A stretch of DNA of 64,000 nt from Verrucomicrobiota bacterium. Lineage in GTDB: Bacteria; Verrucomicrobiota; Verrucomicrobiia; Limisphaerales; UBA9464. The notes beneath the pieces were generated by a model. It searched no databases and was not told the DNA's origin. It was given only the letters and a program-made list of their open reading frames with translations. The stretch spans positions 1-64,000 of the forward strand of contig CANGKZ010000010.1 of the NCBI GenBank assembly GCA_947454705.1, given 5' to 3'. The position numbers and the translations under genes were made by a program. The number at the start of each line of letters is the position of its first letter. Within the stretch, counting starts at the first letter, position 1. This document shows, one piece after another, positions 27,911 through 36,857 of this stretch.

Positions 27911-29335
27911 TTAGCTGAGCAGGGATTCCACCACTTCGGCCTGCGTGACGGTGGAGTCGGTGAGGCTGTCGTCGCGTCCCTCGTGCGGATAGGTGAGCCG
28001 CGTGTGATCGAGCCCGAGTGCGCGGAGCAGCGTGGCGTGGAGGTCGTACACCCGCACCACCTGGTCCACGGAGCGGTATCCAAATTCATCGGTGGCCCCG
28101 TGGACATGCCCCTTCTTGAATCCACCGCCCGCCATCCACAACGAGAAGGCATGACGGTTGTGATCCCGGCCGTCCTTGCCCTGGGAAATCGGGAGACGTC
28201 CGAATTCCCCGGTCCAGAGCACGATGGTGTCGTCGAGCAGGCCGCGTTGCTTCAAGTCCTGCACCAGGGCGGCGCTGGGTTGATCGGTCATCCGACACAA
28301 ATCGCGAAGGCGGTCGGCGTTTTTGTCGTGGGTGTCCCACGGTTGTCCGCTGAGGTACACCTGCACAAACCGCACGCCGCGTTCCACCAACCGGCGCGCC
28401 ATCAGGCAACGACGCGCGTAGTTGGCCGTGGCCTTGTCGGCATGGTCGAGTCCGTACAGGCGTCGGACCGACTCCGGTTCCCGTTCCAGATCGAGGACTT
28501 CTCCGACCGAGGTCTGCATCCGGGCGGCGATTTCAAAATTGGTAATGCGCGCCTCGAGCTCCGGGTGCCCCGGGTGACGCGTGAGGTGCTGCCGGTTCAA
28601 ACTCTCCAGCAGGGCGAGCTGGTCGCGTCGAATCGCCGGCGTCACTTCTCTGGGCGTGGCGAGGTTGAACACCGGCGTTCCCTCGCTGCGGAGTTGCGTG
28701 CCCTGGTATTCCGCCGGGAGCCAACCGGAGGTCCAGTTGCGGATGCCATCGACGGGAAGTCCGCCCGGATCCGAAAGCACCACGTAGGCGGGAAGGTCCT
28801 GTCGCTCGGTGCCGAGTCCGTACAACACCCACGCGCCGAGCGTGGGCCGGCCGGCCTGGAATTTGCCGCTGTGAATGAGGCGAAGGGCGGATTCGTGATC
28901 GACCGAATCCGTCTTCATCGACCGCACCAGCGTGATGTCGTCGCAGATCGATCCCGTGTGAGGCAGCAGCTCCGAAAGTTCCATGCCGCACTGGCCGTAG
29001 CGACGGAACTGGAACGGCGAGCGCAGCATCTTGCCGGCCTGTTTGTCGAAGTGGATTTCGAGATCGCCCGGATAATTTTGTCCATCGAGCCGGTTGAGCT
29101 CTGGCTTCGGATCGAAGAGATCCATCTGGCTCGGTCCGCCGTGTTGGAAAAGGCAGATGACCGATTTCGCCCGCGGACGCGAACCGGGAGGATGCGGCGC
29201 GAGCGGTCGATGCGACGGGGCGCCCGCCGTGCCTTCGGCCGCGAGCAGGTGCGACAGCGCGAGCGACCCGAGCCCGCCCGCGGAGGTGCGGAGGAAGGCG
29301 CGGCGATTGAAGGAAAACGGGGAGTTACTCGACAT
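27911..29335 (-). CDS. DUF1501 protein with twin-arginine signal
   Basis: 474 residues. A Tat-type signal (RRAFLRTSAGGLG near residues 10-22) is followed by an alkaline-phosphatase-superfamily-like domain. Family motifs are HGGPSQMDLFDPKPELN, FRRYGQCGMELSELLP, the metal-site segment GEFGRLP, and GRDHNRHAFSLWMAGGG. DUF1501 proteins resemble sulfatases and phosphatases in fold, but their substrate is unknown. It starts inside the last 11 nt of the DUF1553 gene, the usual gene pair in PVC genomes, and is followed by the SGNH-like gene. Confidence 0.9.
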   Translation of the reverse strand: MSSNSPFSFNRRAFLRTSAGGLGSLALSHLLAAEGTAGAPSHRPLAPHPPGSRPRAKSVICLFQHGGPSQMDLFDPKPELNRLDGQNYPGDLEIHFDKQAGKMLRSPFQFRRYGQCGMELSELLPHTGSICDDITLVRSMKTDSVDHESALRLIHSGKFQAGRPTLGAWVLYGLGTERQDLPAYVVLSDPGGLPVDGIRNWTSGWLPAEYQGTQLRSEGTPVFNLATPREVTPAIRRDQLALLESLNRQHLTRHPGHPELEARITNFEIAARMQTSVGEVLDLEREPESVRRLYGLDHADKATANYARRCLMARRLVERGVRFVQVYLSGQPWDTHDKNADRLRDLCRMTDQPSAALVQDLKQRGLLDDTIVLWTGEFGRLPISQGKDGRDHNRHAFSLWMAGGGFKKGHVHGATDEFGYRSVDQVVRVYDLHATLLRALGLDHTRLTYPHEGRDDSLTDSTVTQAEVVESLLS

Positions 29336-31667
29336 ACACGGCGGCGTTTCCGGCGAGGAGCATCTGACAGAAATTCGCCCAGGCGCGGTGAACGGTCTCC
29401 GGCGCAGAGTCCGGGCACCGGGAATTCAGAAACGAGATCGAGGCGTTGCGCTCGGGCTCCGAGGGGGGACGTCCGACCGCGAGTTCAAACGCGGCATCCA
29501 GACGCGACGCCGTGTCCGTGGACGTTCCCGTGAGAACCCGTTGCGCCATGGCGGCGGCGCGCTTGCGGGCGAATTCGGAATTCAGCAGCGAAAGCGATTG
29601 AAGCACCACCGTGGAGGGATTGCGTTGGATGCAAACCGGGTTGGGCTGCGGACCGTCAAAGACTTCGAGAAGATTCACCGGCTGGGTCCGGCGTTGTTGA
29701 AGATAAAGCGTTCGCCGATGCGCCCCGGCGGCGGATTCGGCGATTTGAATCTGGCCGGTGGAATCCACCTGGATCGGCGTGTAGGCGCCGCCGATGCGGG
29801 TGTCGAGTTCGCCGCTCGCCGCGAGCATGGAATCGCGCAGGCCCTCGGCATCCAATCGGCGAATGGGATAATGCCAGAGCAGCCGGTTGGATCCGTCCAC
29901 CTGCCGCGCCTTTTCCGCGAGAGCGGCCGAGGCACCGGTGCGGTCGTCGAATCGCGACGACTGACGCCATGTGGCGGAATTGAGAATGAGCCGGTGCAGA
30001 TGCTTGAGGCTCCAGCCGGAGCTTACGAACTCCGACGCGAGCCAATCCAGCAGCTCAGGATGCGACGGCACCGCACCGCTGCGCCCGAGGTTGTCGGCCG
30101 TGGCGACCAGCCCCTCACCGAAGTGAAGTTTCCAAACGCGGTTCACCCACACGCGGGCCACCAGCGGGTGTCGCGGATCGGTCAGCCAATTCGCCAGCGC
30201 CAGTCGACGCCCCGTCGTGCCCGCGCTCGTACTCGATGGATTGCGATCCCCGGCGAGCGTGAACTTCACCGAATCGCCTGCGAGGAGTTCGGGAACTCCC
30301 GGCCCCACTTCCGCGCCTTCGTTGGCATGGTTGCCCCGGAGCAGAAGATGATGCGCAGGCGCCGCGGTCGCGGGTTCGCTCAAAAGAGATACGATGTCGA
30401 ACGGCTTCGGCGCAGAGGCCTGTTGCCTGGCGAGCGATTCCCGCAGCGGCGCGAGGGCGGCCTTGAGTTCAGGGAACTTCTCCAACAGCCGGGATTCCTC
30501 CACCTCCACGAGGGACGCGTGATCCTTCAACCGCTTTTTCGCCGCGTCGCTGCGTTTGGATTCCGGGGTGTCGAAGGCTTCCAGGATCGCCTTGGACTCC
30601 GGGGTTTTCGCCGCAGCGAGTGCTTCTTCAACCCAGCGCCGACGAAACGGGGTCTGCACGGCGGTGATCGCGTCTTCGAGCGTCTTCACCGACTTCTGAT
30701 GCGCCTCCACGGCCCGCGCGCGCGCCTCGCGTTCAGCGCGGGAGGCGAGTCCGACCGTGCGGGCCTGCGGCTTCACCCAAGCCTCGGGATCGAAGGCCGG
30801 ACGCAGCACCGCTTCGAGCGCGTAGTAATCGGTCTGCCGCACCGGCTCGAACTTGTGATCGTGGCAGCGCGCGCATTGAAGCGTCACCCCGAGGAAGGCA
30901 TTGCCCACGAGTTGAACCGCGCCTTCGAGCACGGTGTAGCGGTCCACCTTGACCTCGAGCGGATTGCCATCGCTTTCTCCCGTGCCATCGGGCGGATTCC
31001 GCAGAAAATGCGTGGCGATGAGCAGGTCCTCGGTGCCCGGACGCACGTCGCCGTCGCGGACAAATCCGGCCAGCTCGTCCCCGGCGATCTGCTCGCGAAT
31101 AAATTGATCAAACGGTTTGTCGGCGCGCAGCGAGCGGACGACATAGTCCCGGTACTTCCACGCGAGCGGACGATCCGAGTCGGCGTTGAAGTAGCCGTTG
31201 GAATCGGCATATCCCGCCACATCCAGCCAGTGACGTCCCCAGCGTTCCCCGTACGCGGCGGAGGCGAGAAACCGTTCCAACCAGAATTCCCACGCACCGG
31301 GACGCTCATCGGCCAGGAATTCGTTCAGCTCCTCGGGAGATGGAGGCAGACCGCGCAGATCAAAACTGAGGCGTCGCAGCAGCGTTCGACGATCGGCCTC
31401 GGGGGATGGGGCGAGCGAGGCGCGGTCGAGTCGGGCCAGAATGAATTGATCAGGAATGGTACGGACCCATTCCGGCCGGGAGACCGCTGGCGGCGATGGA
31501 CGTTGAACCGGTTTGAACGACCAATGATCGGCGGAGGGAAGCGGCGTGGTCGCCGCGGTGGCGGCCTGCGGGTCAAGGACCGACCCTATCCAAGCAACCG
31601 CCAGCAGCCCAAGCACGGGGCTCAGGAAGGGACGGAACAGGTTGGATCGGACGGCGGACCGGAACAT
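29325..31667 (-). CDS. DUF1549/DUF1553 protein
   Basis: 780 residues from the ATG at 31667. A GTG at 31706 would add 13 residues before the signal peptide (MFRSAVRSNLFRPFLSP...). There is no N-terminal PSCyt1 heme domain. DUF1549 runs from about residue 65 (VRTIPDQFILARLD), with LRRLSFDLRGLPPSPEEL, WGRHWLDVAGYADSNGY and a CARCHDHKFEPV heme-type motif. DUF1553 (about 460-740) has RLALANWLTDPRHPLVARV and SHPELLDWLASEFV. It is first in the operon and overlaps the DUF1501 gene by 11 nt. The family has no established reaction; it is probably a secreted partner of DUF1501. Confidence 0.9.
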   Translation of the reverse strand: MFRSAVRSNLFRPFLSPVLGLLAVAWIGSVLDPQAATAATTPLPSADHWSFKPVQRPSPPAVSRPEWVRTIPDQFILARLDRASLAPSPEADRRTLLRRLSFDLRGLPPSPEELNEFLADERPGAWEFWLERFLASAAYGERWGRHWLDVAGYADSNGYFNADSDRPLAWKYRDYVVRSLRADKPFDQFIREQIAGDELAGFVRDGDVRPGTEDLLIATHFLRNPPDGTGESDGNPLEVKVDRYTVLEGAVQLVGNAFLGVTLQCARCHDHKFEPVRQTDYYALEAVLRPAFDPEAWVKPQARTVGLASRAEREARARAVEAHQKSVKTLEDAITAVQTPFRRRWVEEALAAAKTPESKAILEAFDTPESKRSDAAKKRLKDHASLVEVEESRLLEKFPELKAALAPLRESLARQQASAPKPFDIVSLLSEPATAAPAHHLLLRGNHANEGAEVGPGVPELLAGDSVKFTLAGDRNPSSTSAGTTGRRLALANWLTDPRHPLVARVWVNRVWKLHFGEGLVATADNLGRSGAVPSHPELLDWLASEFVSSGWSLKHLHRLILNSATWRQSSRFDDRTGASAALAEKARQVDGSNRLLWHYPIRRLDAEGLRDSMLAASGELDTRIGGAYTPIQVDSTGQIQIAESAAGAHRRTLYLQQRRTQPVNLLEVFDGPQPNPVCIQRNPSTVVLQSLSLLNSEFARKRAAAMAQRVLTGTSTDTASRLDAAFELAVGRPPSEPERNASISFLNSRCPDSAPETVHRAWANFCQMLLAGNAAVYVE

Positions 31668-31770
31668 GCGGCGTGGGCGGCTGGGAACACCGACGAACCT
31701 ACCCACCCCGCCTGTTCAAATCCATGCAGGATTCCGCCGCTCAAACTCCAACCCCGCCCTGATTCCGAGA

Positions 31771-32943
31771 TCAGGCGGTCTTGGCGATCTCGCGTTCCTC
31801 CAGGTAGCAGGCCGGATCGGAGGCCCAGAGATCGTTGTACACCTGAACCGCACGCACGCGGAATCCTCCGCCGCAGACGCCGAGGAACCGGCAGTTGGCG
31901 CAGCGGCCGCGCAGGTGTTCGTTGCGATTGCGAAGATTCGAAAGCAGGGCGTTGGCGGGATCCCTCCAGATTTCACTGAACGGACGCTCCTTCACATTGC
32001 CCAGCGTGAGCGATTGCCAGAATTGGTCCGGATGCACGTTGCCCTGGGTGTCGATGTTCCCGATGCCCGTGCCGGAGCTGTTGGCGCCGCCGCCGTTCCA
32101 CTTGAGCAGGTCGAGCACCTGATGGGCGCGCTCGGGATTTTCCCGGAGCAGGCGCATGTAGAGGTAGGGACCATCGGCCGGTTGATCGACGGTGAGCACT
32201 TCGCGCGGCGTGCCGTCGGCCGCCCAGCGCTGGGTGCGTTCGAGGATCTTGTCGAGCGCCTTGCGGCTGTCCTGGTGGGTTACGTCCACCATGCCGCGTC
32301 CGCGTCCGCTGTAGACGAGGTGGTAGAAGCACACGCGGTCGATGTTTTCCTTTTCGATGAAGTCGAGGATGCCGTCGAGGTCGTCGAGGTTGTGTCGCGA
32401 CAAGGTGAGACGGAGTCCGACCTTTTGCTGGACCGCCTTGCAGTTGCGGAATGCGCGAACGGCCTTTTCAAAGGCCCCGACGCGTCCGCGGAAGTGATCG
32501 TGGGTGGCACCGATGCCATCGAGGGAAATGCCGACGTAGGAGAACCCGAGGGCCTTGATCCGTTCGGCCGCGGCGGGATCGATGAGCGTGCCGTTGGTGG
32601 ACAGCGTGAGCCGGAGGCCGGCCTCGCGGGCCATGGTGGCGATGTCGAAGAAGCGCGGATGAACGAGCGGTTCGCCGCCGGAAAGCAGCACGGCGGGGAC
32701 GCCGAAACCGGCCAGATCCTTCACCACGTTGGTGCACTGGTCCCAGTTCAGTTCACCCGGGTATTCGCGGGCGTCCGAATCGGAATAGCAGTGGATGCAC
32801 TTGAGATTGCACCGCCGGGTGATGTTCCAGACGACGATGGGTTTTCGTTCGCTGGCAGTCCGGGGAGCGCCGTGTCCCTGGCCGTAGCGCAGGGCGTCCG
32901 CGGACTGGGAGACACCACAATAGAGACGGGTGAGGTTAATCAT
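31771..32943 (-). CDS. ahbC: AhbC/NirJ-like radical SAM protein with SPASM-type C terminus
   Basis: 390 residues. The N terminus MINLTRLYCGVSQSADALRY closely resembles AhbC (12,18-didecarboxysiroheme deacetylase) and NirJ-like enzymes. The radical SAM cluster is CxxxCxxC at Cys45, Cys49 and Cys52 (RRCNLKCIHCYS). SGGEPLVHPRF and GISLDGIGATHDHFRG follow. FYHLVYSGRGRGM is a characteristic AhbC/NirJ segment. The C-terminal Cys cluster (CANCRFLGVCGGG, then DPACYLEE) should bind a second iron-sulfur cluster. It probably removes acetate side chains in a siroheme-derived heme route. No ahbA, ahbB or ahbD is in the window, so substrate assignment within the family is not certain. Confidence 0.75.
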   Translation of the reverse strand: MINLTRLYCGVSQSADALRYGQGHGAPRTASERKPIVVWNITRRCNLKCIHCYSDSDAREYPGELNWDQCTNVVKDLAGFGVPAVLLSGGEPLVHPRFFDIATMAREAGLRLTLSTNGTLIDPAAAERIKALGFSYVGISLDGIGATHDHFRGRVGAFEKAVRAFRNCKAVQQKVGLRLTLSRHNLDDLDGILDFIEKENIDRVCFYHLVYSGRGRGMVDVTHQDSRKALDKILERTQRWAADGTPREVLTVDQPADGPYLYMRLLRENPERAHQVLDLLKWNGGGANSSGTGIGNIDTQGNVHPDQFWQSLTLGNVKERPFSEIWRDPANALLSNLRNRNEHLRGRCANCRFLGVCGGGFRVRAVQVYNDLWASDPACYLEEREIAKTA

Positions 32944-33119
32944 GACCGGTGTAGGAAAGCGGAGGAGGAATTCCGGCGCGCCGCGCTTCTTGGCAAGGGC
33001 TGCCCGGGAATTGCCCGGAGTGAACGCAAGATCCGTTCACACTCAAACCGGCCAAAACAGCTCTCCCCCACCTCAACGCTCCGATTGCACCGTCCCCGGT
33101 TCGACGGCAGAATCGCCCG

Positions 33120-34097
33120 ATGCGTATTCTCACCGGCATCCAGCCGAGTGGTGCCCTTCACCTGGGCAACTACTTCGGCGCCATGCTGCCCGCCATCCAG
33201 CTCCAGAATCAGGGCGAGGCGTTCTATTTCATCGCCAACTACCACTCGATGACGTCGCTCACCGATGCCGATCTGCGGCGCCGGTTCACCCTCGACGTGG
33301 CCCTCGACTGGCTCGCCTGCGGACTCGATCCCGCGAAGGCCGTGATCTGGCGTCAATCCGACGTCCCGGAACACACCGAGCTCGCCTGGTTGCTCACCAC
33401 CATCACGCCCATGGGCCTGCTGGAACGCTGCCACAGCTTCAAGGACAAGGTCGCGAAACTCGGCGACGGCGAAATCGGATCGGTGAACCATGGATTGTTC
33501 GCCTACCCGGTGCTGATGGCTGCGGACATTCTGCTGTACGACTCCAACGTGGTGCCGGTGGGCAAGGACCAGAAGCAGCACCTCGAGGTCACCCGCGACA
33601 TCGCGCTCAAGTTCAATCACATCTATGGCGAGACCTTCGTCATCCCCGAGCCGCGCATCCAGGAATCGGTGGCGGTGGTGCCCGGGCTCGACGGGCAGAA
33701 GATGAGCAAGAGCTACAACAACACGATCGAACTCTTCGGCGACGAAAAGGCGACCAAGAAGAAGATCATGGGGATCGTGATGGACAGCCGCACCCCCGAG
33801 GAGCCCAAGCCCGATGCTGAAAAGAACGTGGTGGTGCAGCTCTTCAAGCTGCTGAACGCCGAGGAAGGAGCCCGGCAGGAGGAACTGCTGCGCGCCGGCG
33901 GTTATGGCTACGGCAGCCTGAAGAAGGCGTTTTTCGAATACTTCTGGAACTACTTCGCGCCTTACCGGGCGCGTCGCGCGGAACTCGCGGCGGATCCTGC
34001 AGCGGTGCAAAAGATCCTCGCCGACGGAGCCCAGCGGGCCACCGTCATTGCGCGCCAAACCCTGGCCCGGGCGAAGAAGGCCAGCGGACTCGACTGA
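33120..34097 (+). CDS. trpS: Tryptophanyl-tRNA synthetase
   Basis: 325 residues, the standard length. The class I motifs are HLGN at residues 14-17 (PSGALHLGN) and KMSKS at residues 194-198; KDQKQHLEVTRDIA around residue 149 and YPVLMAADILLYD around residue 129 are also typical. Charges tRNA-Trp. The ATG at 33120 begins the conserved MRILTGIQPSG head. It lies 176 bp from the divergent radical SAM gene, so promoters for both should lie between. Confidence 0.97.
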   Translation: MRILTGIQPSGALHLGNYFGAMLPAIQLQNQGEAFYFIANYHSMTSLTDADLRRRFTLDVALDWLACGLDPAKAVIWRQSDVPEHTELAWLLTTITPMGLLERCHSFKDKVAKLGDGEIGSVNHGLFAYPVLMAADILLYDSNVVPVGKDQKQHLEVTRDIALKFNHIYGETFVIPEPRIQESVAVVPGLDGQKMSKSYNNTIELFGDEKATKKKIMGIVMDSRTPEEPKPDAEKNVVVQLFKLLNAEEGARQEELLRAGGYGYGSLKKAFFEYFWNYFAPYRARRAELAADPAAVQKILADGAQRATVIARQTLARAKKASGLD

Positions 34098-34125
34098 GTC
34101 TGAGTTTATAGCGCCTGCTGCGCGC

Positions 34126-34659
34126 TCATTGAACCTGAGCCGGCGCCGGTTGAACCCCGGCGGCCGGTGCGGCATCGGTCGGCGGCTGCGCAGGCGGGGG
34201 AATGACCTCGTTGCCGATATCCACCGCGAGGCCCCAGGTGCCGTCCGGCCTCATGTGCCAGATGCTGAGATATTTTCCCGTCACCGTGGCCTTGCGGCCG
34301 TGGAGAATGTAGTTGCCCCAGGTCCAGGCGAGGTCGCCGCTGCGCGCGGTTTCGCCGCCCTGCGGTTCCCATTTCAACGCACCGGCCGGGACTCCCTCGA
34401 GACCGGCGCGAATGGCCTCCGTGCCCACCACGGGAGGCCCCGCAGGAGGAAGCTCGACCGAGCGCGGATCGGTGTAGCGCGCAAAGGCGTCGGCCGGCGG
34501 AATCTGCATGGCCAGCCGGGCAAACTGACGGTCGGTTTCCAGCGCGGTCATCTTGGGCACCGCCGGCAGCATCCCGGGTGTTCCTTTTTTGGAAGCACAT
34601 CCCGAGACCCACAGGGCTCCCATGCACGTCGCCGCGGCGATCCATCGACCGAATTTCAT
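34126..34659 (-). CDS. Lipoprotein with DUF4440/SnoaL-like fold
   Basis: 177 residues. The lipobox VSGC follows a short hydrophobic leader, so Cys21 would be lipidated. The body (about 35-155) resembles the NTF2/DUF4440 group, with GTEAIRAGLEG and LAWTWGNYILHGRKATVTGKYLSIWHMRPDGTWG (described here as neighbouring segments). The tail is Pro/Ala-rich. Members are small pocket proteins of uncertain role. It is convergent with trpS, with only 28 bp between the two stops. Confidence 0.8.
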   Translation of the reverse strand: MKFGRWIAAATCMGALWVSGCASKKGTPGMLPAVPKMTALETDRQFARLAMQIPPADAFARYTDPRSVELPPAGPPVVGTEAIRAGLEGVPAGALKWEPQGGETARSGDLAWTWGNYILHGRKATVTGKYLSIWHMRPDGTWGLAVDIGNEVIPPPAQPPTDAAPAAGVQPAPAQVQ

Positions 34660-34720
34660 GCCGGCCGATCTACGCGAGCCACGCCGCCGGGTAAAGCCCG
34701 GATCGAACCGCGGGATCTTC

Positions 34721-35545
34721 TCACTTCAGTTGACGCGCAAAAAACCGAAGCGAATCCGCGAGATGTTCAGTCCAGTACGGCCACGTGTGGGCTCCGGGGA
34801 ATTCCTCGTATTCGTGGGGAATCGCGAGGGCTTCCAAGGTTCGATGCAGCTCGCGGTTGTGCTCCACGAGAAAATCGTCCTCGCCGCAATCGAAGCGGAT
34901 CGGCGGCAGACGCGACATGTTTGCGAGCATGGCATCGAGCACTGATTGATCCATCGCTGCCGGGCTGTATTGACTGATGGGGCCGCTGGAAAATTTCTCC
35001 AACTGCTGCGCACGCGTTGCCGAGGAATGACCGGACGCCGCGGTGGCCCATTCCGGATACTTCGCCGCAAGGCGCAACGCGCCGAAGCCGCCCATGCTCA
35101 GACCCGCGACAAAGATCGGGGATTCGGAACTCACCGCCGGCACCGCCTGTCGGACTGCGGCGGGAACATCCTCCACGATCCAGCGTTCAAAATCGGGAAT
35201 TCCTCCAGCGGCAGTCACGCCCTTTGCGGGCACGTGCGGGACGTAGCCCGACCCTTCGCCCCACAGGCCATCGCTCGGCATGGCGAGAACCATCGGTGGA
35301 ATGGCTCCCTCGCGAATCAGCCGCGCTGCAGTCCGGTGCGCACCGCCCTTCATCGCCCAGGCCCAGTGGGATCCGTAAATCCCGTGGAGCAGAATCACCA
35401 GCGGGACATGGCTTCGACCCGCGACCTCCGGCGGTACGTGCAGCGTGATGTCGGCGCGATGGCCGAGCGACGGACTGTTCAAGGTAACCCAGCGGAGCCC
35501 CTCGAATTCGAGTGCGGGGTCGGAAAGTTCCAGCGTTTCAAACAT
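34721..35545 (-). CDS. Putative esterase, S-formylglutathione hydrolase-like
   Basis: 274 residues from the ATG at 35545. The open frame extends upstream to 35767, but that part overlaps the alcohol dehydrogenase gene. An alpha/beta hydrolase of the esterase D family, with HGIYGSHWAW (oxyanion region), the nucleophile elbow GLSMGGFGALRLA, an Asp in RFDCGEDDFLV and a His in PGAHTWPYW. The GLSMGGFGAL segment is very like S-formylglutathione hydrolases. It begins 14 bp after the class III-like alcohol dehydrogenase gene, so together they may remove formaldehyde or act on a related thiol ester. General esterase activity is equally possible. Confidence 0.85.
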   Translation of the reverse strand: MFETLELSDPALEFEGLRWVTLNSPSLGHRADITLHVPPEVAGRSHVPLVILLHGIYGSHWAWAMKGGAHRTAARLIREGAIPPMVLAMPSDGLWGEGSGYVPHVPAKGVTAAGGIPDFERWIVEDVPAAVRQAVPAVSSESPIFVAGLSMGGFGALRLAAKYPEWATAASGHSSATRAQQLEKFSSGPISQYSPAAMDQSVLDAMLANMSRLPPIRFDCGEDDFLVEHNRELHRTLEALAIPHEYEEFPGAHTWPYWTEHLADSLRFFARQLK

Positions 35546-35559
35546 GGGCAAACAGGATT

Positions 35560-36660
35560 TCAAAACACGATCACACCCTTGGCATTGCGGCCTTCCATCA
35601 TGTCGTCGATGGCCTCGGACAACTTCGCAAGCGGGTACTCGCGGGTCACCAGTTCGTCGAGCTGCAGCTCGCCGCGCCGGTAGTGATTGAAGATGCGCGG
35701 AAAGTCGCGACCGGGAACACAGCCGCCGTAGAGCGGGGTCACGTAGGTCTTGTTCCACATGAACCACGGCATGGACACCGTGACCGGGTCATTGATTCCA
35801 CTGACCTGCAGCGCCATGCCGCCGTCGCGGATCATGCGCAACGGGGTGAAGGCCAGATGAGGCACGCTGGTGGCCTCGAAGGCGAAGTCGGCCCCGCGTC
35901 CGGCGGTCAGTTTGCGAACCTGTTCCGAAACCGCGGCGAGTTCGCGATCCTCGGCGGCGGCGACCACCGTGTCGGTCGCGCCGAAACGCCGTGCCGTGGC
36001 GAGGCTCGATTCACGGCGATCCACCGCGATGATTTTTCCTGCCCCGGCGAGTCGCGCGCCCTGGATCACATTCAACCCCACGCCGCCGCAACCGATCACC
36101 ACCACGGAATCGCCGGGCTGGATCTTGGCCACATTCACCGCTGAACCAAATCCGGTCATGACCCCGCATCCCACAATCGCTGCACTGGCAAACGGAATGC
36201 CCGCCCCCAGCGGCGTCACCGCGGCCGCGCGCACCAGCGCGAGACCGGACAGCGTTCCCAGATTAAACGACCGGTCCACCGGCTGGCCGCGCCACCGGGT
36301 GCCGTCGCGATGCGCGTGTCCGAGCGAGGGCTCCATCACGTGGGCCGGCTTGCTGTGTTCGCACAACACTTCGGCCTGACGCCGGCATTGAAAACAGTCG
36401 CCGCACGGAATCGCCCAATTCAGCAACACGGCATCACCGGGGGCGACGTGCGACACGCCCTCGCCGACTTCGCGCACCACGCCCGCGCCCTCGTGTCCCA
36501 TCACCAGCGGACGCTTCCACGAGAGCGACGCGTGATCCGTGTGACAGATCCCCGCGGCGCGCATCTCCACCAACACTTCGCCGGCCTGGGGCGAGTCGAC
36601 TTCAATTTCATCGAGGACAAACGCCCCGCGTCCGTCGGCGATGGCGGCAGGCGTCAGCAT
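35560..36660 (-). CDS. Zinc-dependent alcohol dehydrogenase, class III-like
   Basis: 366 residues. Catalytic zinc ligands: Cys39 (AAGICHTDH), His56 (GHEGAG) and Cys165 (VGCGVMTGFGSAVN). Structural zinc: Cys86, Cys89, Cys92 and Cys100. The Rossmann motif is GCGGVG (190-195). The CGVMTGFGSAVN stretch resembles glutathione-dependent formaldehyde dehydrogenases, whereas other parts are nearer to generic medium-chain ADHs. It oxidises an alcohol or S-hydroxymethyl thiol with NAD(P). The downstream esterase (14-bp gap) supports a formaldehyde-type pathway. Substrate is not proven by sequence. Confidence 0.88.
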   Translation of the reverse strand: MLTPAAIADGRGAFVLDEIEVDSPQAGEVLVEMRAAGICHTDHASLSWKRPLVMGHEGAGVVREVGEGVSHVAPGDAVLLNWAIPCGDCFQCRRQAEVLCEHSKPAHVMEPSLGHAHRDGTRWRGQPVDRSFNLGTLSGLALVRAAAVTPLGAGIPFASAAIVGCGVMTGFGSAVNVAKIQPGDSVVVIGCGGVGLNVIQGARLAGAGKIIAVDRRESSLATARRFGATDTVVAAAEDRELAAVSEQVRKLTAGRGADFAFEATSVPHLAFTPLRMIRDGGMALQVSGINDPVTVSMPWFMWNKTYVTPLYGGCVPGRDFPRIFNHYRRGELQLDELVTREYPLAKLSEAIDDMMEGRNAKGVIVF

Positions 36661-36857
36661 GCGCGCCTCCCCGCGGGCGCGGAGCCCGGGACGTGATTAA
36701 ACTCGGTGAAGTCGGAAAAATTCATGAGCTTGAGCATGGACCCGCGGATCGGAGCAGCGGGTGGCGCTGGTTGTGCCGTCTTGCCGGGCCTCCGACAAGC
36801 CCGCGCCATCGCGGCATTTTGATTTCCAGTTCCCCACCTCCGCGTTATGGCTCGCGC

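Noticed and set aside
29094-31979. A 961-residue plus-strand open frame
   Set aside because: Antisense to the DUF1501 and DUF1553 genes, with no recognisable domain; a shadow of high-GC coding sequence.
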